Notes: generated by a model not told the origin, from the letters alone. DNA of 64,000 nt from Marmoricola endophyticus (GCF_014644415.1 NZ_BMKQ01000001.1:1788861-1852860); one strand, 5' to 3'. Positions 54,440 to 63,088 are shown, numbered from the stretch's first letter. Program-made: numbers and translations.

Positions 54440-54717
54440 CGCGCGCCACCCTTCGGCGCGCGGCGCGCGGCCAGCGTCAGCTTGTACGCCGTCCAGGTGA
54501 GCCCGGAGCACAGGAACACCCAGAGGAACTGGTACCAGAAGAAGAACGGGAAGCCCCACAGCTCCGGGTCGTCCTTGGCGTACGACGGCACCCACATCAG
54601 CGCCACGATGGGGATCAGCAGGCAGATCCCGGCGAGGACCATCTTGGTCCGGTCGGTGCGCGGCACGGGCGGGCTGTCGGAGCCGGGGCTGTCGGCTCCC
54701 GGGGGCGTGGTGCTCAT
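54436..54717 (-). CDS. DUF3311 small membrane protein
   Basis: This 93-residue protein has two hydrophobic segments (MVLAGICLLIPIVALMWV and FFFWYQFLWVFLCSGLTWTAY) after a Pro/Ser-rich cytosolic head. WxxPFFxWYQ is the DUF3311 signature, seen here as WGFPFFFWYQFLW. Such proteins are encoded with sodium:solute symporters and probably assist them. The four-base overlap with the symporter gene supports that. Confidence 0.87.
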   Translation of the reverse strand: MSTTPPGADSPGSDSPPVPRTDRTKMVLAGICLLIPIVALMWVPSYAKDDPELWGFPFFFWYQFLWVFLCSGLTWTAYKLTLAARRAPKGGAR

Positions 54718-54784
54718 GTGGCGGAGGTTACAACGCTTTGGACGGGCCGGGTATTGTGCCCGGCCACTGCTTTCGGAGACCGCG

Positions 54785-54803
54785 GACCGCCGCCACGGCG
54801 GTC
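54785..54803 (-). terminator. Hairpin after the PLP enzyme gene
   Basis: GACCGCCG (54785-54792) pairs perfectly with CGGCGGTC (54796-54803) around CCA, 17 bases after the stop of the minus-strand PLP enzyme. A second hairpin, GGCCGGG/CCCGGCC near 54748-54764, lies between it and the DUF3311 start. Confidence 0.55.
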
Positions 54804-54819
54804 GAGCATGTCGAGACCC

Positions 54820-55737
54820 CTACAGCACGTCGTCGCGGGCAAGGAGGCCGGGCAGGCCGCCGGAGTGGAGGAGCACGACCCGGCGACCGGGCACGCCGTC
54901 CGGGCCGTTCAGGGCGGCCACCAGCCCCGCGGCGGCGCGGCCGGTGTAGATCGGGTCGAGGAACACGCCCTCGGTGCGCGCGACGAGCCGCAGCGCGGAG
55001 CGGACCTCGTCGCCCACGGTCGAGTAGCCGTCGCCGACCCGGTCGCCGTCGATGCGCAGCGCGCCGTGCGCGACACCCATCCCGGCGAGGAGCCCCTCCA
55101 CCGCGGCGGCCGCGTCCGGCACGGCACCCGTGTCGACGCCCAGCACGCGGTCGGCACCGAGGCCGGCGACCAGCCCGGCCATCGTGCCGCCGGAGCCGAC
55201 GGCGGTGACGACCAGGTCGAGGTCGGGGACCTGCGCCTGCAGCTCCTCGGCGCAGCGGACGTACCCGGTCGCGGAGAGCGGGCTCGAGCCGCCGTACGGG
55301 ACGACGTACGGGCTCCGTCCGGCGGTCCGGCGCTCGGCGGCGACCTGCGCGACGACCGCCTCGGTGTCGCCGTCGCCCACCCAGACGAGCTCCGCGCCGG
55401 CGAGCGCGTCCAGCAGCAGGTTGCCGCGCGCCTCGGCGGGCGGGTCGCCCCACAGCACGAGCACGCAGTCCAGGCCGAGGCGGGCTGCGGCGGCCGCGGT
55501 GATCCGGGCGTGGTTGCTCTGCGCCGCACCGGAGGTGACCAGCAGGTCCGCGCCCTGCGCGGTCGCCTCGGCCAGCAGCGGCTCGAGCTTGCGGACCTTG
55601 TTGCCGCCGGCGCCGAGGCCGGTCAGGTCGTCGCGCTTGAGCAGCAGTGCGTCGGGCTCCGTGCCGAGGTGCGCCGCGAGCCGCGGCAGCGGCTCGAGCG
55701 GTGTCGGCCAGGTACCGAGCAGCAGACGGTCGGTCAC
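54820..55737 (-). CDS. D-cysteine desulfhydrase / ACC deaminase family PLP enzyme
   Basis: This 305-residue fold-type II PLP enzyme has LLLKRDDLTGLGAGGNKVRK (with the Schiff-base Lys in GGNKVRKLE) and TSGAAQSNHARITAAAAA. It also has AVGSGGTMAGLVAGL as the phosphate-binding loop and SGGLPGLL near the end. Members break down D-cysteine or 1-aminocyclopropane-1-carboxylate; the sequence alone does not separate them, and I see no decisive residue. GTG 55737 overlaps the DUF3151 stop (GTGA). A hairpin ends the unit. Confidence 0.87.
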   Translation of the reverse strand: MTDRLLLGTWPTPLEPLPRLAAHLGTEPDALLLKRDDLTGLGAGGNKVRKLEPLLAEATAQGADLLVTSGAAQSNHARITAAAAARLGLDCVLVLWGDPPAEARGNLLLDALAGAELVWVGDGDTEAVVAQVAAERRTAGRSPYVVPYGGSSPLSATGYVRCAEELQAQVPDLDLVVTAVGSGGTMAGLVAGLGADRVLGVDTGAVPDAAAAVEGLLAGMGVAHGALRIDGDRVGDGYSTVGDEVRSALRLVARTEGVFLDPIYTGRAAAGLVAALNGPDGVPGRRVVLLHSGGLPGLLARDDVL

Positions 55738-56192
55738 AGCAGCGCGTCGGCCGCCTCGGCGCTGGAGTCGCGCAGGAACTGCCGGCAGCGCGCCTCCTCG
55801 GGCGCCTCGCCGATGCGACCCGCGGCGAGCGTCAGCGCGGCCAGCGCACGGAGGAACCCGCGGTTCGGCCCGTGCGACCACGGGACGGGGCCGTGCCCCT
55901 TCCAGCCGTTGCGGCGCAGCTGGTCCAGCGAGCGGTGGTAGCCGACGCGGGCGTAGGCGTACGCGGTCACGTCGTCGACCGCCTCGTCGGCGAGGGCCGC
56001 CTCGGCGAGCGTCGCCCAGGCGACCGGCGACTCCGGGTGGCGGCGTACGACGTCGGTCGCCACGGCCCCGCCGGCCAGCTCGGCGGCGGCAGGGTCCTCG
56101 GGCAGCAGGGTCGCCGGCGGCCCGGACAGCAGGTCGGGCTGGCTCGGGTGGGACAGGTCGGGGCGCTCGGGAGGCGGGGCGGAGGTGCTCAC
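55734..56192 (-). CDS. DUF3151 family protein
   Basis: This 152-residue actinobacterial conserved protein has a TPR-like helical core: ATDVVRRHPESPVAWATLAE, then AYAYARVGYHRSLDQLRRNG and WSHGPNRGFLRALAAL. The W-K-G-x-G-P-V-P-W-x-H motif is the most characteristic stretch. Function is unknown. In mycobacteria the homologue sits next to fba, as it does here. GTG 56192 is preferred over an upstream ATG that adds six residues; no clear ribosome site is seen for either. Confidence 0.82.
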   Translation of the reverse strand: MSTSAPPPERPDLSHPSQPDLLSGPPATLLPEDPAAAELAGGAVATDVVRRHPESPVAWATLAEAALADEAVDDVTAYAYARVGYHRSLDQLRRNGWKGHGPVPWSHGPNRGFLRALAALTLAAGRIGEAPEEARCRQFLRDSSAEAADALL

Positions 56193-56263
56193 GTCAACGA
56201 TTGTCCACACCCCACCTCGCAGGGTCTTGGGCGGTGTCGGAGAGGTGTCGTACGGTGGCCGAC

Positions 56264-56551
56264 ATGTCGAACACAGATTCGAGCGACGTCCCCGCCGACG
56301 ACCGGCACACCAGCCCCGAGGACACCGACGCGATCGGCGCGACCTCCCAGGCCGAGCAGGGCACCGGCACCACCGAGAAGGACCCCGAGCAGTGGGTCAC
56401 CGGCGACGAGCCGATGACCGGCGCGCAGAAGTCGTACCTCGACACGCTGGCGCGCGACGCCGGCGAGACCCTGCGCGGCGACCTCACCAAGGCCGAGGCC
56501 TCGGAGGAGATCGACCGGCTGCAGGGCTCGACGGGTCGCGAGAGCGGCTGA
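56264..56551 (+). CDS. DUF3072 family protein
   Basis: This 95-residue, highly acidic protein is disordered at the N terminus (DSSDVPADDRHTSPEDTDAI) and ends in a DUF3072 module: EQWVTGDEPMTGAQKSYLDT, LARDAGETL and a KAEASEEIDRLQ helix. The module is a short helical pair found in small actinobacterial proteins of unknown role. ATG 56264 is likely. It lies between DUF3151 (divergent) and fba (convergent, seven bases apart). Confidence 0.85.
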   Translation: MSNTDSSDVPADDRHTSPEDTDAIGATSQAEQGTGTTEKDPEQWVTGDEPMTGAQKSYLDTLARDAGETLRGDLTKAEASEEIDRLQGSTGRESG

Positions 56552-56558
56552 GCCCGGC

Positions 56559-57593
56559 TCAGGCGCCGAGCGTGTGCCCGCTGGAGGACAGGTGCTCGCA
56601 CGCCTCGACGACGCGCGCGGCCATCCCGGCCTCGGCGGCCTTGCCCCAGGCACGCGGGTCGTAGGCCTTCTTGTCGCCCACCTCGCCGTCGATCTTCAGC
56701 ACGCCGTCGTAGTTGTCGAACATGTGGCCCGCGACCGGGCGGGTGAAGGCGTACTGCGTGTCGGTGTCGACGTTCATCTTGATCACGCCGTACGACACCG
56801 CCGCGGCGATGTCCTCCGCGCTGGAACCCGAGCCGCCGTGGAAGACCAGGTCGAAGGGGCGCCCGTCAGGGCCCTGGCCGAGCTTCTCGGCGGCGACCTC
56901 CTGGGCCTTCTTCAAGATCTCCGGACGCAGCTTGACGTTGCCGGGCTTGTAGACGCCGTGCACGTTGCCGAAGGTGAGCGCGGTCAGGTAGCGCCCCTTG
57001 TCGCCGGCACCGAGCGCCTCGATGGTGGCGATCGCGTCCTCGGGCGTCGAGTAGAGCTTGTCGCCCGCCCCGCCCTCGACGCCGTCCTCCTCGCCGCCGA
57101 CGACGCCGATCTCCACCTCGAGCACGATGTGCGCGGCGGCCGCCTTCTCGAGCAGCTCCTGGGCGATCTGGAGGTTCTCCTCCAGCGGCACGGCCGAGCC
57201 GTCCCACATGTGCGACTGGAACAGCGGCAGCTGCCCGTTGCGCACCCGCTCGACGGAGATGTCGAGCAGCGGGCGCACGAAGCCGTCGAGCTTGTCCTTG
57301 GGGCAGTGGTCGGTGTGCAGCGCGACGTTGACGGGGTACGACTTCGCCACCTCGGCGGCGTACGCCGCGAACGCCGACGCCCCGGTGACCATGTTCTTGA
57401 TCGTCGGGCCGGAGAAGTACTCCGCACCACCGGTGGAGACCTGCAGGATCCCGTCCGAGCCGGCCTCGGCGAAGCCGGCCAGGGCGGCGTTGAGGGTCTG
57501 CGAGGAGGAGACGTTGATCGCCGGGTAGGCGAAGCCCTTCTCCTTGGCGTTGTCGAGCATCTGGGCGTACGTCTCGGGCGTGGCGAGCGGCAT
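56559..57593 (-). CDS. fba: Class II fructose-bisphosphate aldolase
   Basis: This 344-residue zinc-dependent aldolase of glycolysis and gluconeogenesis begins with TPETYAQMLDNAKEKGFAYP and AINVSSSQTLNAAL. HTDHCPKDKLDG contains the catalytic Asp and zinc His, EVEIGVVGGEEDGVEGG the zinc Glu region, and LVFHGGSGSSAEDI the phosphate-binding loop. ATG 57593 is the start. TAGGCT about 40 bases upstream on the minus strand is a plausible -10. Monofunctional and full length. Confidence 0.96.
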   Translation of the reverse strand: MPLATPETYAQMLDNAKEKGFAYPAINVSSSQTLNAALAGFAEAGSDGILQVSTGGAEYFSGPTIKNMVTGASAFAAYAAEVAKSYPVNVALHTDHCPKDKLDGFVRPLLDISVERVRNGQLPLFQSHMWDGSAVPLEENLQIAQELLEKAAAAHIVLEVEIGVVGGEEDGVEGGAGDKLYSTPEDAIATIEALGAGDKGRYLTALTFGNVHGVYKPGNVKLRPEILKKAQEVAAEKLGQGPDGRPFDLVFHGGSGSSAEDIAAAVSYGVIKMNVDTDTQYAFTRPVAGHMFDNYDGVLKIDGEVGDKKAYDPRAWGKAAEAGMAARVVEACEHLSSSGHTLGA

Positions 57594-57660
57594 GCGGGTG
57601 GCTCCTGCGAGGTCGGGTGCGTCTGCGGATTCGAGCCTAGTGGCTACCGGCCGGTCGGTC

Positions 57661-58266
57661 TCAGGTCAGTCCGGCGGCGGCGAACGCACGAGCGTAGATC
57701 TCGTGGATCAGGCGCTCCTTGCGGGCGTTGTAGGCCATCGTCGACTCCCCCGCCGCGGCCGAGTCGTCGGCAGCCTCCCGCTTGAGCGCGGCGTAGCGGT
57801 CGCGGTCCTCGGTGTCGCGGCGCAGGTGGTCGCGGAAGACCCGGTGCTTCCACGGCTCCGGCGACTCGGGGCCGAACACGTGCAGGTTGCTGCGCGGGTC
57901 CTGCCCACGCAGGCAGCGGTGGCCGAACCACCACGGCTCGCGCACCCGCAGCTCGAAGCCGAGGGCCTCCAGCGCCGGGAGGTAGCCCGGCTCGGCCTCG
58001 GGGTCGGCGACCACGAGGTCGGCGTCGATGATCGGCTTCGCGGCCAGTCCCGGCACCGAGGTGGACCCCACGTGCTGAAGCAGCAGGACCCGTGGACCGA
58101 GCGCGGCGTCGAGGCGCGCGGCCAGCCGGTCGAACTCACCGGGCCAGGCGTCGTCGTACGTCACGACGACGGGGGTCTCCTGCGTCTCCTGCCCTCTCAC
58201 CCACGGCGACTCACCCTCAGGGACGGCGATGGCGGGGAAGGCGACGATGTCGGCTCGGCTGGGCAC
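57661..58266 (-). CDS. GrpB/UPF0157 family nucleotidyltransferase-like protein
   Basis: This 201-residue protein has LLLQHVGSTSVPGLAAKPIIDADLV (split here: QHVGSTSVPGL and KPIIDADL), the GrpB signature with the GS and D-x-D of the nucleotidyltransferase fold, followed by HVFGPESPEPWKHRVFRDHL. The biochemical activity is not established. It is full length from ATG 58266. It diverges from the DUF2867 gene with 23 bases between starts and follows no operon partner. Confidence 0.88.
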   Translation of the reverse strand: MPSRADIVAFPAIAVPEGESPWVRGQETQETPVVVTYDDAWPGEFDRLAARLDAALGPRVLLLQHVGSTSVPGLAAKPIIDADLVVADPEAEPGYLPALEALGFELRVREPWWFGHRCLRGQDPRSNLHVFGPESPEPWKHRVFRDHLRRDTEDRDRYAALKREAADDSAAAGESTMAYNARKERLIHEIYARAFAAAGLT

Positions 58267-58289
58267 AGCCCGAGGCTAGCCTCGAGCGC

Positions 58290-58739
58290 GTGGACGTCTT
58301 CACGAGCGCGCGGGCCTCGAGCCTCGACGTCTCGCCGGACCTCGCGTGGGGACGGCTGGTGGCCGGCGGGCCGGGCGCGCACTGGTACCTCGACGCCCTT
58401 CCGCTGATGTTCCGCGCCACCCTCGACCGGCTCCTCGGCGGCGAGCCGCTGGTCCGGCCGCCCGACGGCGTCCTCACCACCGGGGACCGCGCCGGCTTCT
58501 GGACCGTCGAGCACGCCGAGGACGGCTGCCTGCTGATGGTCGCCCGGGTCAAGGCGCCTGGCAGCGTACGGATCGGGTGCGAGCTGACGCCCGAGAAGGG
58601 CGGCACCCGCTTCCGCCAGGAGGTGAGCTTCCACCCCGGCGGCCCGCTCGGGGTCGGCTACCTGCTCGCCGACCTCCCCGCGCGGGAGGTGCTGATCCAG
58701 CTGCTCCACTCCCGCACCAGGCGCGAGCTGATCGGGTAG
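58290..58739 (+). CDS. DUF2867-like protein
   Basis: This 149-residue cytoplasmic protein resembles the DUF2867 half of some SDR-type proteins: WYLDALPLMFRATLDRLLGG, then GFWTVEHAEDGCLLMVARVK and the late FRQEVSFHPGGPLGVGYLL with a C-terminal amphipathic helix. The family has a helix-grip appearance and unknown activity. GTG 58290 is inferred from conservation and lacks a clear ribosome site. It ends before an intergenic repeat. Confidence 0.65.
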   Translation: MDVFTSARASSLDVSPDLAWGRLVAGGPGAHWYLDALPLMFRATLDRLLGGEPLVRPPDGVLTTGDRAGFWTVEHAEDGCLLMVARVKAPGSVRIGCELTPEKGGTRFRQEVSFHPGGPLGVGYLLADLPAREVLIQLLHSRTRRELIG

Positions 58740-58780
58740 GTCGGCCCGCTGCCCGCTCACCGTCCGTGAGCACCTCACCG

Positions 58781-58868
58781 GGTCTCGACGCGCTCGCTGG
58801 CGCTCGCTGCTCGACCACCCACGGTGGTCGAGCCCGAACCGAGCGCAGCGAGGGAGGACGTCGAGACC
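58781..58868. repeat. Intergenic REP-like palindromic repeat, full copy
   Basis: Terminal arms GGTCTCGACG (58781-58790) and CGTCGAGACC (58859-58868) pair perfectly. Inside, GCTCGACCACC (58809-58819) pairs with GGTGGTCGAGC (58823-58833) around CAC, and CGCTCGCTGG mirrors CAGCGAGG-type sequence. It lies between the convergent DUF2867 and TrmH genes. A partial copy is at 40586-40657. Confidence 0.82.
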
Positions 58869-58893
58869 ACTCACCGTGAGGGGCGCACCCACC

Positions 58894-59580
58894 TCAGCCG
58901 GGCAGGTCGGCGTACGTCCGGATCCAGGCATGCATGGCGACCGCCGCGGCGGCGGAGGCGTTGATCGACCGCGTCGACCCGAACTGCGCGATCGAGAACG
59001 TCGCCTCGCACGCGTCGCGGGCCTGCGGGGAGAGTCCCGGCCCCTCCTGGCCCAGCAGCAGGCAGACCGAGCGGGGCAGCGCGGCGGTCTCCAGCGGGAC
59101 CGAGCCGGGGAGGTTGTCGATCCCCCACAGGGCGACCCCACGCTCCGCGAGGTACGACGCCAGCGCCGCGGCGTCACGGTGGTGGCGCAGGTGCTGATAG
59201 CGGTCGGTGACCATGGCGCCGCGCCGGTTCCAGCGGCGGTTGCCGACGATGTGCACCTCGGCGGCGAGGAACGCGTTGGCGGTCCGCACCACGGTGCCGA
59301 TGTTGAAGTCGTGCTGCCAGTTCTCGATGGCCACGTGGAAGTCGTGCCGGCGGGTGTCCAGGTCGGCCACGATCGCCTCGAGCGTCCAGTACCGGTAGCG
59401 GTCGACCACGTTGCGGCGGTCGCCCTCACGGAGCAGGCGCTCGTCGTACCGCTCGTCCGTCGGCCACGCCCCGACCCACGGTCCGACCCCGACCTCCGGA
59501 GGGCCGTGCGGCATCGGGTCGTACGGCGCGCTCTCCTCGGCGGCGGGCTCCTCGCGGTCGCCGGGCGTGCGTTCGGTCAC
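58894..59580 (-). CDS. TrmH/SpoU family RNA methyltransferase
   Basis: This 228-residue SPOUT-class methyltransferase uses SAM to 2'-O-methylate RNA. Motif 1 is DFNIGTVVRTANAFLAAEVH with the conserved Asn and Arg, motif 2 LLLGQEGPGLSPQA, and motif 3 GSTRSINASAAAAVAMHAW, which together form the SAM-binding knot. An N-terminal acidic stretch of about 30 residues precedes the domain. The RNA target (tRNA or rRNA) is not evident. ATG 59580 starts it, divergent from the DedA gene. Confidence 0.9.
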   Translation of the reverse strand: MTERTPGDREEPAAEESAPYDPMPHGPPEVGVGPWVGAWPTDERYDERLLREGDRRNVVDRYRYWTLEAIVADLDTRRHDFHVAIENWQHDFNIGTVVRTANAFLAAEVHIVGNRRWNRRGAMVTDRYQHLRHHRDAAALASYLAERGVALWGIDNLPGSVPLETAALPRSVCLLLGQEGPGLSPQARDACEATFSIAQFGSTRSINASAAAAVAMHAWIRTYADLPG

Positions 59581-59632
59581 GACCGCAGGCTATGACCGCG
59601 CCACGCTGGGCCGACTCGCCTACCCTTGGGGG

Positions 59633-60361
59633 GTGGCTGCTCCGTTCACCGTCGTGCTCACCCCGCTGCTGCTGGGGATCTCCTGGATGGAGCCGGACTA
59701 CCTGCTCGACACGTTCGGCGGCGCACTGATCTGGTTCAGCCTGGCGATCGTCTTCGTGGAGTGCGGACTGTTCTTCCCGTTCCTGCCCGGTGACACGCTG
59801 CTGTTCGCGCTCGGGCTGTTCATCGCCGGCGACCAGATCCACGTGTTCGGCGTCGAGTCGCACCTGGTCGAGCTGATCAGCGCGATGGTGCTGCTGATGG
59901 TTGCCGGCTTCCTCGGCAACGTCGCGGGCTACGAGATCGGGCGCAAGCTCGGCCCGCCGCTGTACCGCCACGACGGACGCATCCTCAAGCGGAAGTACCT
60001 CGACAACACGCGGTACTTCTTCGAGCGGCACGGCAACAAGGCGCTGGTGATCGGCCGGTTCGTGCCGTTCGTCCGCACCTACATCACCCTCGTCGCCGGC
60101 ATCACGCAGATGCAGCGTCGTCGGTTCTTCGTCTGGAGCGCGGTCGGCGCCGTCGCCTGGGTCGTCTCGATCACCCTGCTCGGCTTCTTCCTCGGCCAGG
60201 TCTCCTGGATCGGCGAGAACCTCGACTACGCGATGATCGCGATCGCCCTGTTCACCGTCGTTCCCCTGATCATCGAGGCGATCCGGCACAAGGCCACGCA
60301 CGGCGACGACGACAGTGAGCCCGCTCCCGCCGAGGAGCCGAGCAGCGCCGAGGCGCGCTGA
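59633..60361 (+). CDS. DedA family membrane protein
   Basis: This 242-residue inner-membrane protein has VFVECGLFFPFLPGDTLLFA (the E-x-G-x-x-x-P-x-x-P-G-D motif) and FLGNVAGYEIGRKLG. It also has RFVPFVRTYITLVAGITQMQ (the F-x-R-x-x-P-x-x-R-type loop) and several more helices. DedA proteins act in lipid flipping and membrane homeostasis. GTG 59633 comes six bases after TACCCT, so a leaderless start is possible. A short acidic tail ends the protein. Repeats follow the stop. Confidence 0.92.
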   Translation: MAAPFTVVLTPLLLGISWMEPDYLLDTFGGALIWFSLAIVFVECGLFFPFLPGDTLLFALGLFIAGDQIHVFGVESHLVELISAMVLLMVAGFLGNVAGYEIGRKLGPPLYRHDGRILKRKYLDNTRYFFERHGNKALVIGRFVPFVRTYITLVAGITQMQRRRFFVWSAVGAVAWVVSITLLGFFLGQVSWIGENLDYAMIAIALFTVVPLIIEAIRHKATHGDDDSEPAPAEEPSSAEAR

Positions 60362-60364
60362 CCC

Positions 60365-60462
60365 CACCGCGAGACGTCGCGTGTACGCGCCGCCTCACCG
60401 CGAGACGTCGCGTCTACGCGCCGCCTCACCCCGAGACGTCGCGTCTACGCGACGTTTCGGGG
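60365..60462. repeat. Three 31-base direct repeats ending in a hairpin terminator
   Basis: Copies begin CACCGCGAGACGTCGCGTGT at 60365, and with minor changes at 60396 and 60427. Only the third copy changes after TACGCG, into GACGTTTCGGGG, which makes a long hairpin: ACGTCGCGT-CT-ACGCGACGT extended outward by CCCCGA/TCGGGG. It fills the gap between convergent dedA and pyrE genes and ends at the pyrE stop, so the last copy probably terminates transcription. Confidence 0.85.
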
Positions 60463-60463
60463 T

Positions 60464-60991
60464 TCAGGCGCGGGCGGAGGCCAGGTCGGCCCTGGTGAGC
60501 ACCGGGCGCACCTCGAGCCGTACGTCCGCCAGCGGGTTCTCCCCGGCCGGGCTGCGGTCGATCGCGCAGACGACGGTCTCGACGACCGCGCCGGCCTCGC
60601 GCAGCGCGTTCGTCGCGTCGCGGACGGCACCGCCGGTGGTGACGACGTCCTCGACCAGCGTGATCCGGCGGCCCTCGACGGACGGCCCCTCCGCGAGCTT
60701 GCAGGTGCCGTACTCCTTGGCCCTCTTGCGTACGAACAGCGCCGGCAGCCCGACCCGCGCGGCCAGCGTCGTGGCGATCGGGATGCCCCCCATCTCGAGC
60801 CCACCGAGCAGCTCGGTGCCCTCGGGCACGAGGTCGACCATCGCGTCGGCGACCCGGGCGAGGAGCGCCGGGTCGGACTCGAAGAGGTACTTGTCGAAGT
60901 ACTCGTGCGAGGTCTGCCCCGAGCGCAGCGTGAACTCGCCGGTCAACCGGCAGCAGGCGTCGATGTCGCGGGCCAGGGTGGGGTCGCTCAT
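60464..60991 (-). CDS. pyrE: Orotate phosphoribosyltransferase
   Basis: This 175-residue PRTase transfers the ribose phosphate of PRPP to orotate in pyrimidine synthesis. FTLRSGQTSHEYFDKYLFES is the start of the fold, FVRKRAKEYGTCKLAEGP the flexible loop lysines, and ITLVEDVVTTGGAVRDA the PRPP-binding motif with two acidic residues. ATG 60991 gives a family-typical length. It is monofunctional, without an OMP decarboxylase fusion. It diverges from the dapC-like gene and ends at the repeat hairpin. Confidence 0.95.
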   Translation of the reverse strand: MSDPTLARDIDACCRLTGEFTLRSGQTSHEYFDKYLFESDPALLARVADAMVDLVPEGTELLGGLEMGGIPIATTLAARVGLPALFVRKRAKEYGTCKLAEGPSVEGRRITLVEDVVTTGGAVRDATNALREAGAVVETVVCAIDRSPAGENPLADVRLEVRPVLTRADLASARA

Positions 60992-61175
60992 GCGACGAAC
61001 CCTAGGGCGTGCCGCGGAACGCGTGGCCGTCGCGAGCGGCGTCCGGTGCGTGCGGTGGCGAGGCGCGGACGTGAAGGCGGGCCGGTGCCCGTCGAGCGAC
61101 CGCAACGCTGCCAGCGTGCGTGCCGGGCGTCGTGCAGCAGGTCACGCGTCCGCTGGACGCCCTAGGTTGGCGGGC

Positions 61176-62348
61176 ATGGCACGCGCGCACGCAGCCCGGC
61201 TGACCGGCTTCGAGACCACGATCTTCGCCGAGCGCTCGAAGCTCGCGGTGGCGACCGGGTCGGTCAACCTCGGGCAGGGGTTCCCCGACGAGGACGGGCC
61301 GAGCGACGTGATCGAGCGGGCCGCGCAAGCGATGCACGAGGGGCGCAACCAGTACGCCCCGGGCCGCGGCACCCCCGAGCTGGTCGCGGCGGTGCGCGCC
61401 CACCAGCGCGCGCACTACGGCATCGACCTGGCGCCCGAGCAGGTCGTGGCCACCACGGGCGCCACGGAGGCGGTCGCGGCGGCGATCCTCGGGCTGGTCG
61501 AGCCGGGCGACGAGGTGCTGACCCTCGAGCCGTACTACGACTCGTACGCCGCGATGGTCGCGATGGCCGGAGGCGTACGTCGTGGGGTGCCGCTGCGCGG
61601 ACCGTCGTACCGACCCGACCCCGCGGAGCTGGCTGCGGCGATCACCCCGCGCACCCGCCTGCTGCTGCTGAACTCCCCGCACAACCCGACCGGGACCGTC
61701 CTCACCCGCACCGAGCTGGAGCAGATCGCGGCCCTGGCGCTCGAGCACGACCTGACGGTGGTGACCGACGAGGTGTACGAGCACCTGACGTTCACCGGCG
61801 CCGAGCACGTCCCGATCTCGACGCTGCCCGGGATGGCCGAGCGGACGCTGACCATCTCCAGCATCGGGAAGTCGTTCTCCCTGACCGGGTGGAAGGTCGG
61901 CTGGGCGACCGGGCCGGCCGCGCTCGTGGCCGCGGTGGAGTCGGCGAAGAACTGGCTGACCTACACCTCCGGCGCACCGCTGCAGCCGGCCGCGGCGTAC
62001 GCCCTCGACGAGCGGGTCGCCTGGACCGGCACCCTCGCCGCCGAGCTCGAGGCCAAGCGCGACCTGCTGGTCGGCGGGCTGCGCTCACTCGGGCTGGACG
62101 CGAACGACCCGCAGGGGACGTACTTCGTGATGAGCGACGTCGCCGACCTCGGCTGGCCCGACGCCGTCGCGTTCGCCGACGCCCTGGTCGAGCGCGCGGG
62201 CGTCGTGGTCATCCCGTGCCCGGTGTTCTACGGCGAGGAGCACCGCGCCGGCGAGGGCCGGCACAAGGTGCGCTGGGCGTTCTGCAAGCGGCGACCCGTG
62301 CTCGAGGAGGCGCTCGAGCGGCTGGCCGGGACCGACCTGTCGGCATAA
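61176..62348 (+). CDS. dapC: Class I/II aminotransferase, probable N-succinyldiaminopimelate aminotransferase
   Basis: This 390-residue PLP aminotransferase has a cofactor lysine in ISSIGKSFSLTGWKVGWA, preceded by LLLNSPHNPTGTVL and VTDEVYEHLTF, which carry the PLP-binding Asn, Asp and Tyr. The start FAERSKLAVATGSVNLGQGF and the block NQYAPGRGTPELVAAV resemble mycobacterial DapC, which makes the diaminopimelate branch of lysine and peptidoglycan synthesis. A kynurenine/methionine-type aminotransferase cannot be excluded. ATG 61176 begins the conserved region. No dap genes are adjacent. Confidence 0.85.
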   Translation: MARAHAARLTGFETTIFAERSKLAVATGSVNLGQGFPDEDGPSDVIERAAQAMHEGRNQYAPGRGTPELVAAVRAHQRAHYGIDLAPEQVVATTGATEAVAAAILGLVEPGDEVLTLEPYYDSYAAMVAMAGGVRRGVPLRGPSYRPDPAELAAAITPRTRLLLLNSPHNPTGTVLTRTELEQIAALALEHDLTVVTDEVYEHLTFTGAEHVPISTLPGMAERTLTISSIGKSFSLTGWKVGWATGPAALVAAVESAKNWLTYTSGAPLQPAAAYALDERVAWTGTLAAELEAKRDLLVGGLRSLGLDANDPQGTYFVMSDVADLGWPDAVAFADALVERAGVVVIPCPVFYGEEHRAGEGRHKVRWAFCKRRPVLEEALERLAGTDLSA

Positions 62349-62394
62349 GCCCGGATCAGCCTGGTGCCAGCGATTTGTCAGTTATGGTCCTGTA

Positions 62395-63078
62395 GTGAAT
62401 CTCGCTCTCGGGAGAACCCTCACCACGCTGCTCGCCGTACCGGCCACAGCACTCGCTCTCGTCGGGTGCGGCAGTTCGGGCAGCACGCCCGCTGCTGACC
62501 GATCAGGGGCGAGCCGGGCAGCCTCGCCGTCGGCGAGCCCGACCGAGCCCGTCGCGTCCCCGACCGTCTCGCGCGCGGAGCAGCGGCGCCTGCAGGCCAA
62601 GATCCTCGTCGATGCGCCGGCGAAGGACCTGGTCTGGCGTCACGCCGAGGTCCCGTCGAGCTGGCGCACGATCTCCACGCCGCAAGGCAGCGAGCAATGG
62701 CAGATCGGCCGGTCGGCGTGCATCGTCGCCACCGAGCAGCCCGCAGGCGTGGGCACCTCGAAGGAGACCTCGGCCGACGCCGCGGCGAGGTTCGCGCAGA
62801 AGTTCGCGAAGGCCTCCTCCTTCCCCGCCGCCACCAGCACCAAGCGCGGCACCTTCCTGCAGCCGCAGATCGTCAACGACGGCGCGCTGAGGGGCAAGGT
62901 GAAGGTGGCCACGCTCGAGCAGACTTTCGGTTCGACCATCCACACCTATGCGATGGGCTACATCTCCGGCGACTTCGCGCTCCAGCTCTTCGCAGCCTGC
63001 GGCAAGAACCAGTGGAAAGCCAACATCGATCAGATCGAGCAGTTCCTGCAGAACCTGTACGTGTCGACGACCTACTGA
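62395..63078 (+). CDS. Putative secreted lipoprotein
   Basis: This 227-residue protein has a lipoprotein signal: TLTTLLAVPATALALVGCGS, where VGC is the lipobox, predicting acylation of Cys24. A Ser/Pro/Ala-rich linker of about 35 residues precedes a globular domain with two further cysteines (SACIVAT and FAACGKN), likely paired. I recognise no family; the layout resembles small actinobacterial surface lipoproteins. GTG 62395 lies in TAGTGAAT with no ribosome site. It converges on the monooxygenase gene. Confidence 0.75.
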   Translation: MNLALGRTLTTLLAVPATALALVGCGSSGSTPAADRSGASRAASPSASPTEPVASPTVSRAEQRRLQAKILVDAPAKDLVWRHAEVPSSWRTISTPQGSEQWQIGRSACIVATEQPAGVGTSKETSADAAARFAQKFAKASSFPAATSTKRGTFLQPQIVNDGALRGKVKVATLEQTFGSTIHTYAMGYISGDFALQLFAACGKNQWKANIDQIEQFLQNLYVSTTY

Positions 63079-63088
63079 GCAGTCGTCG

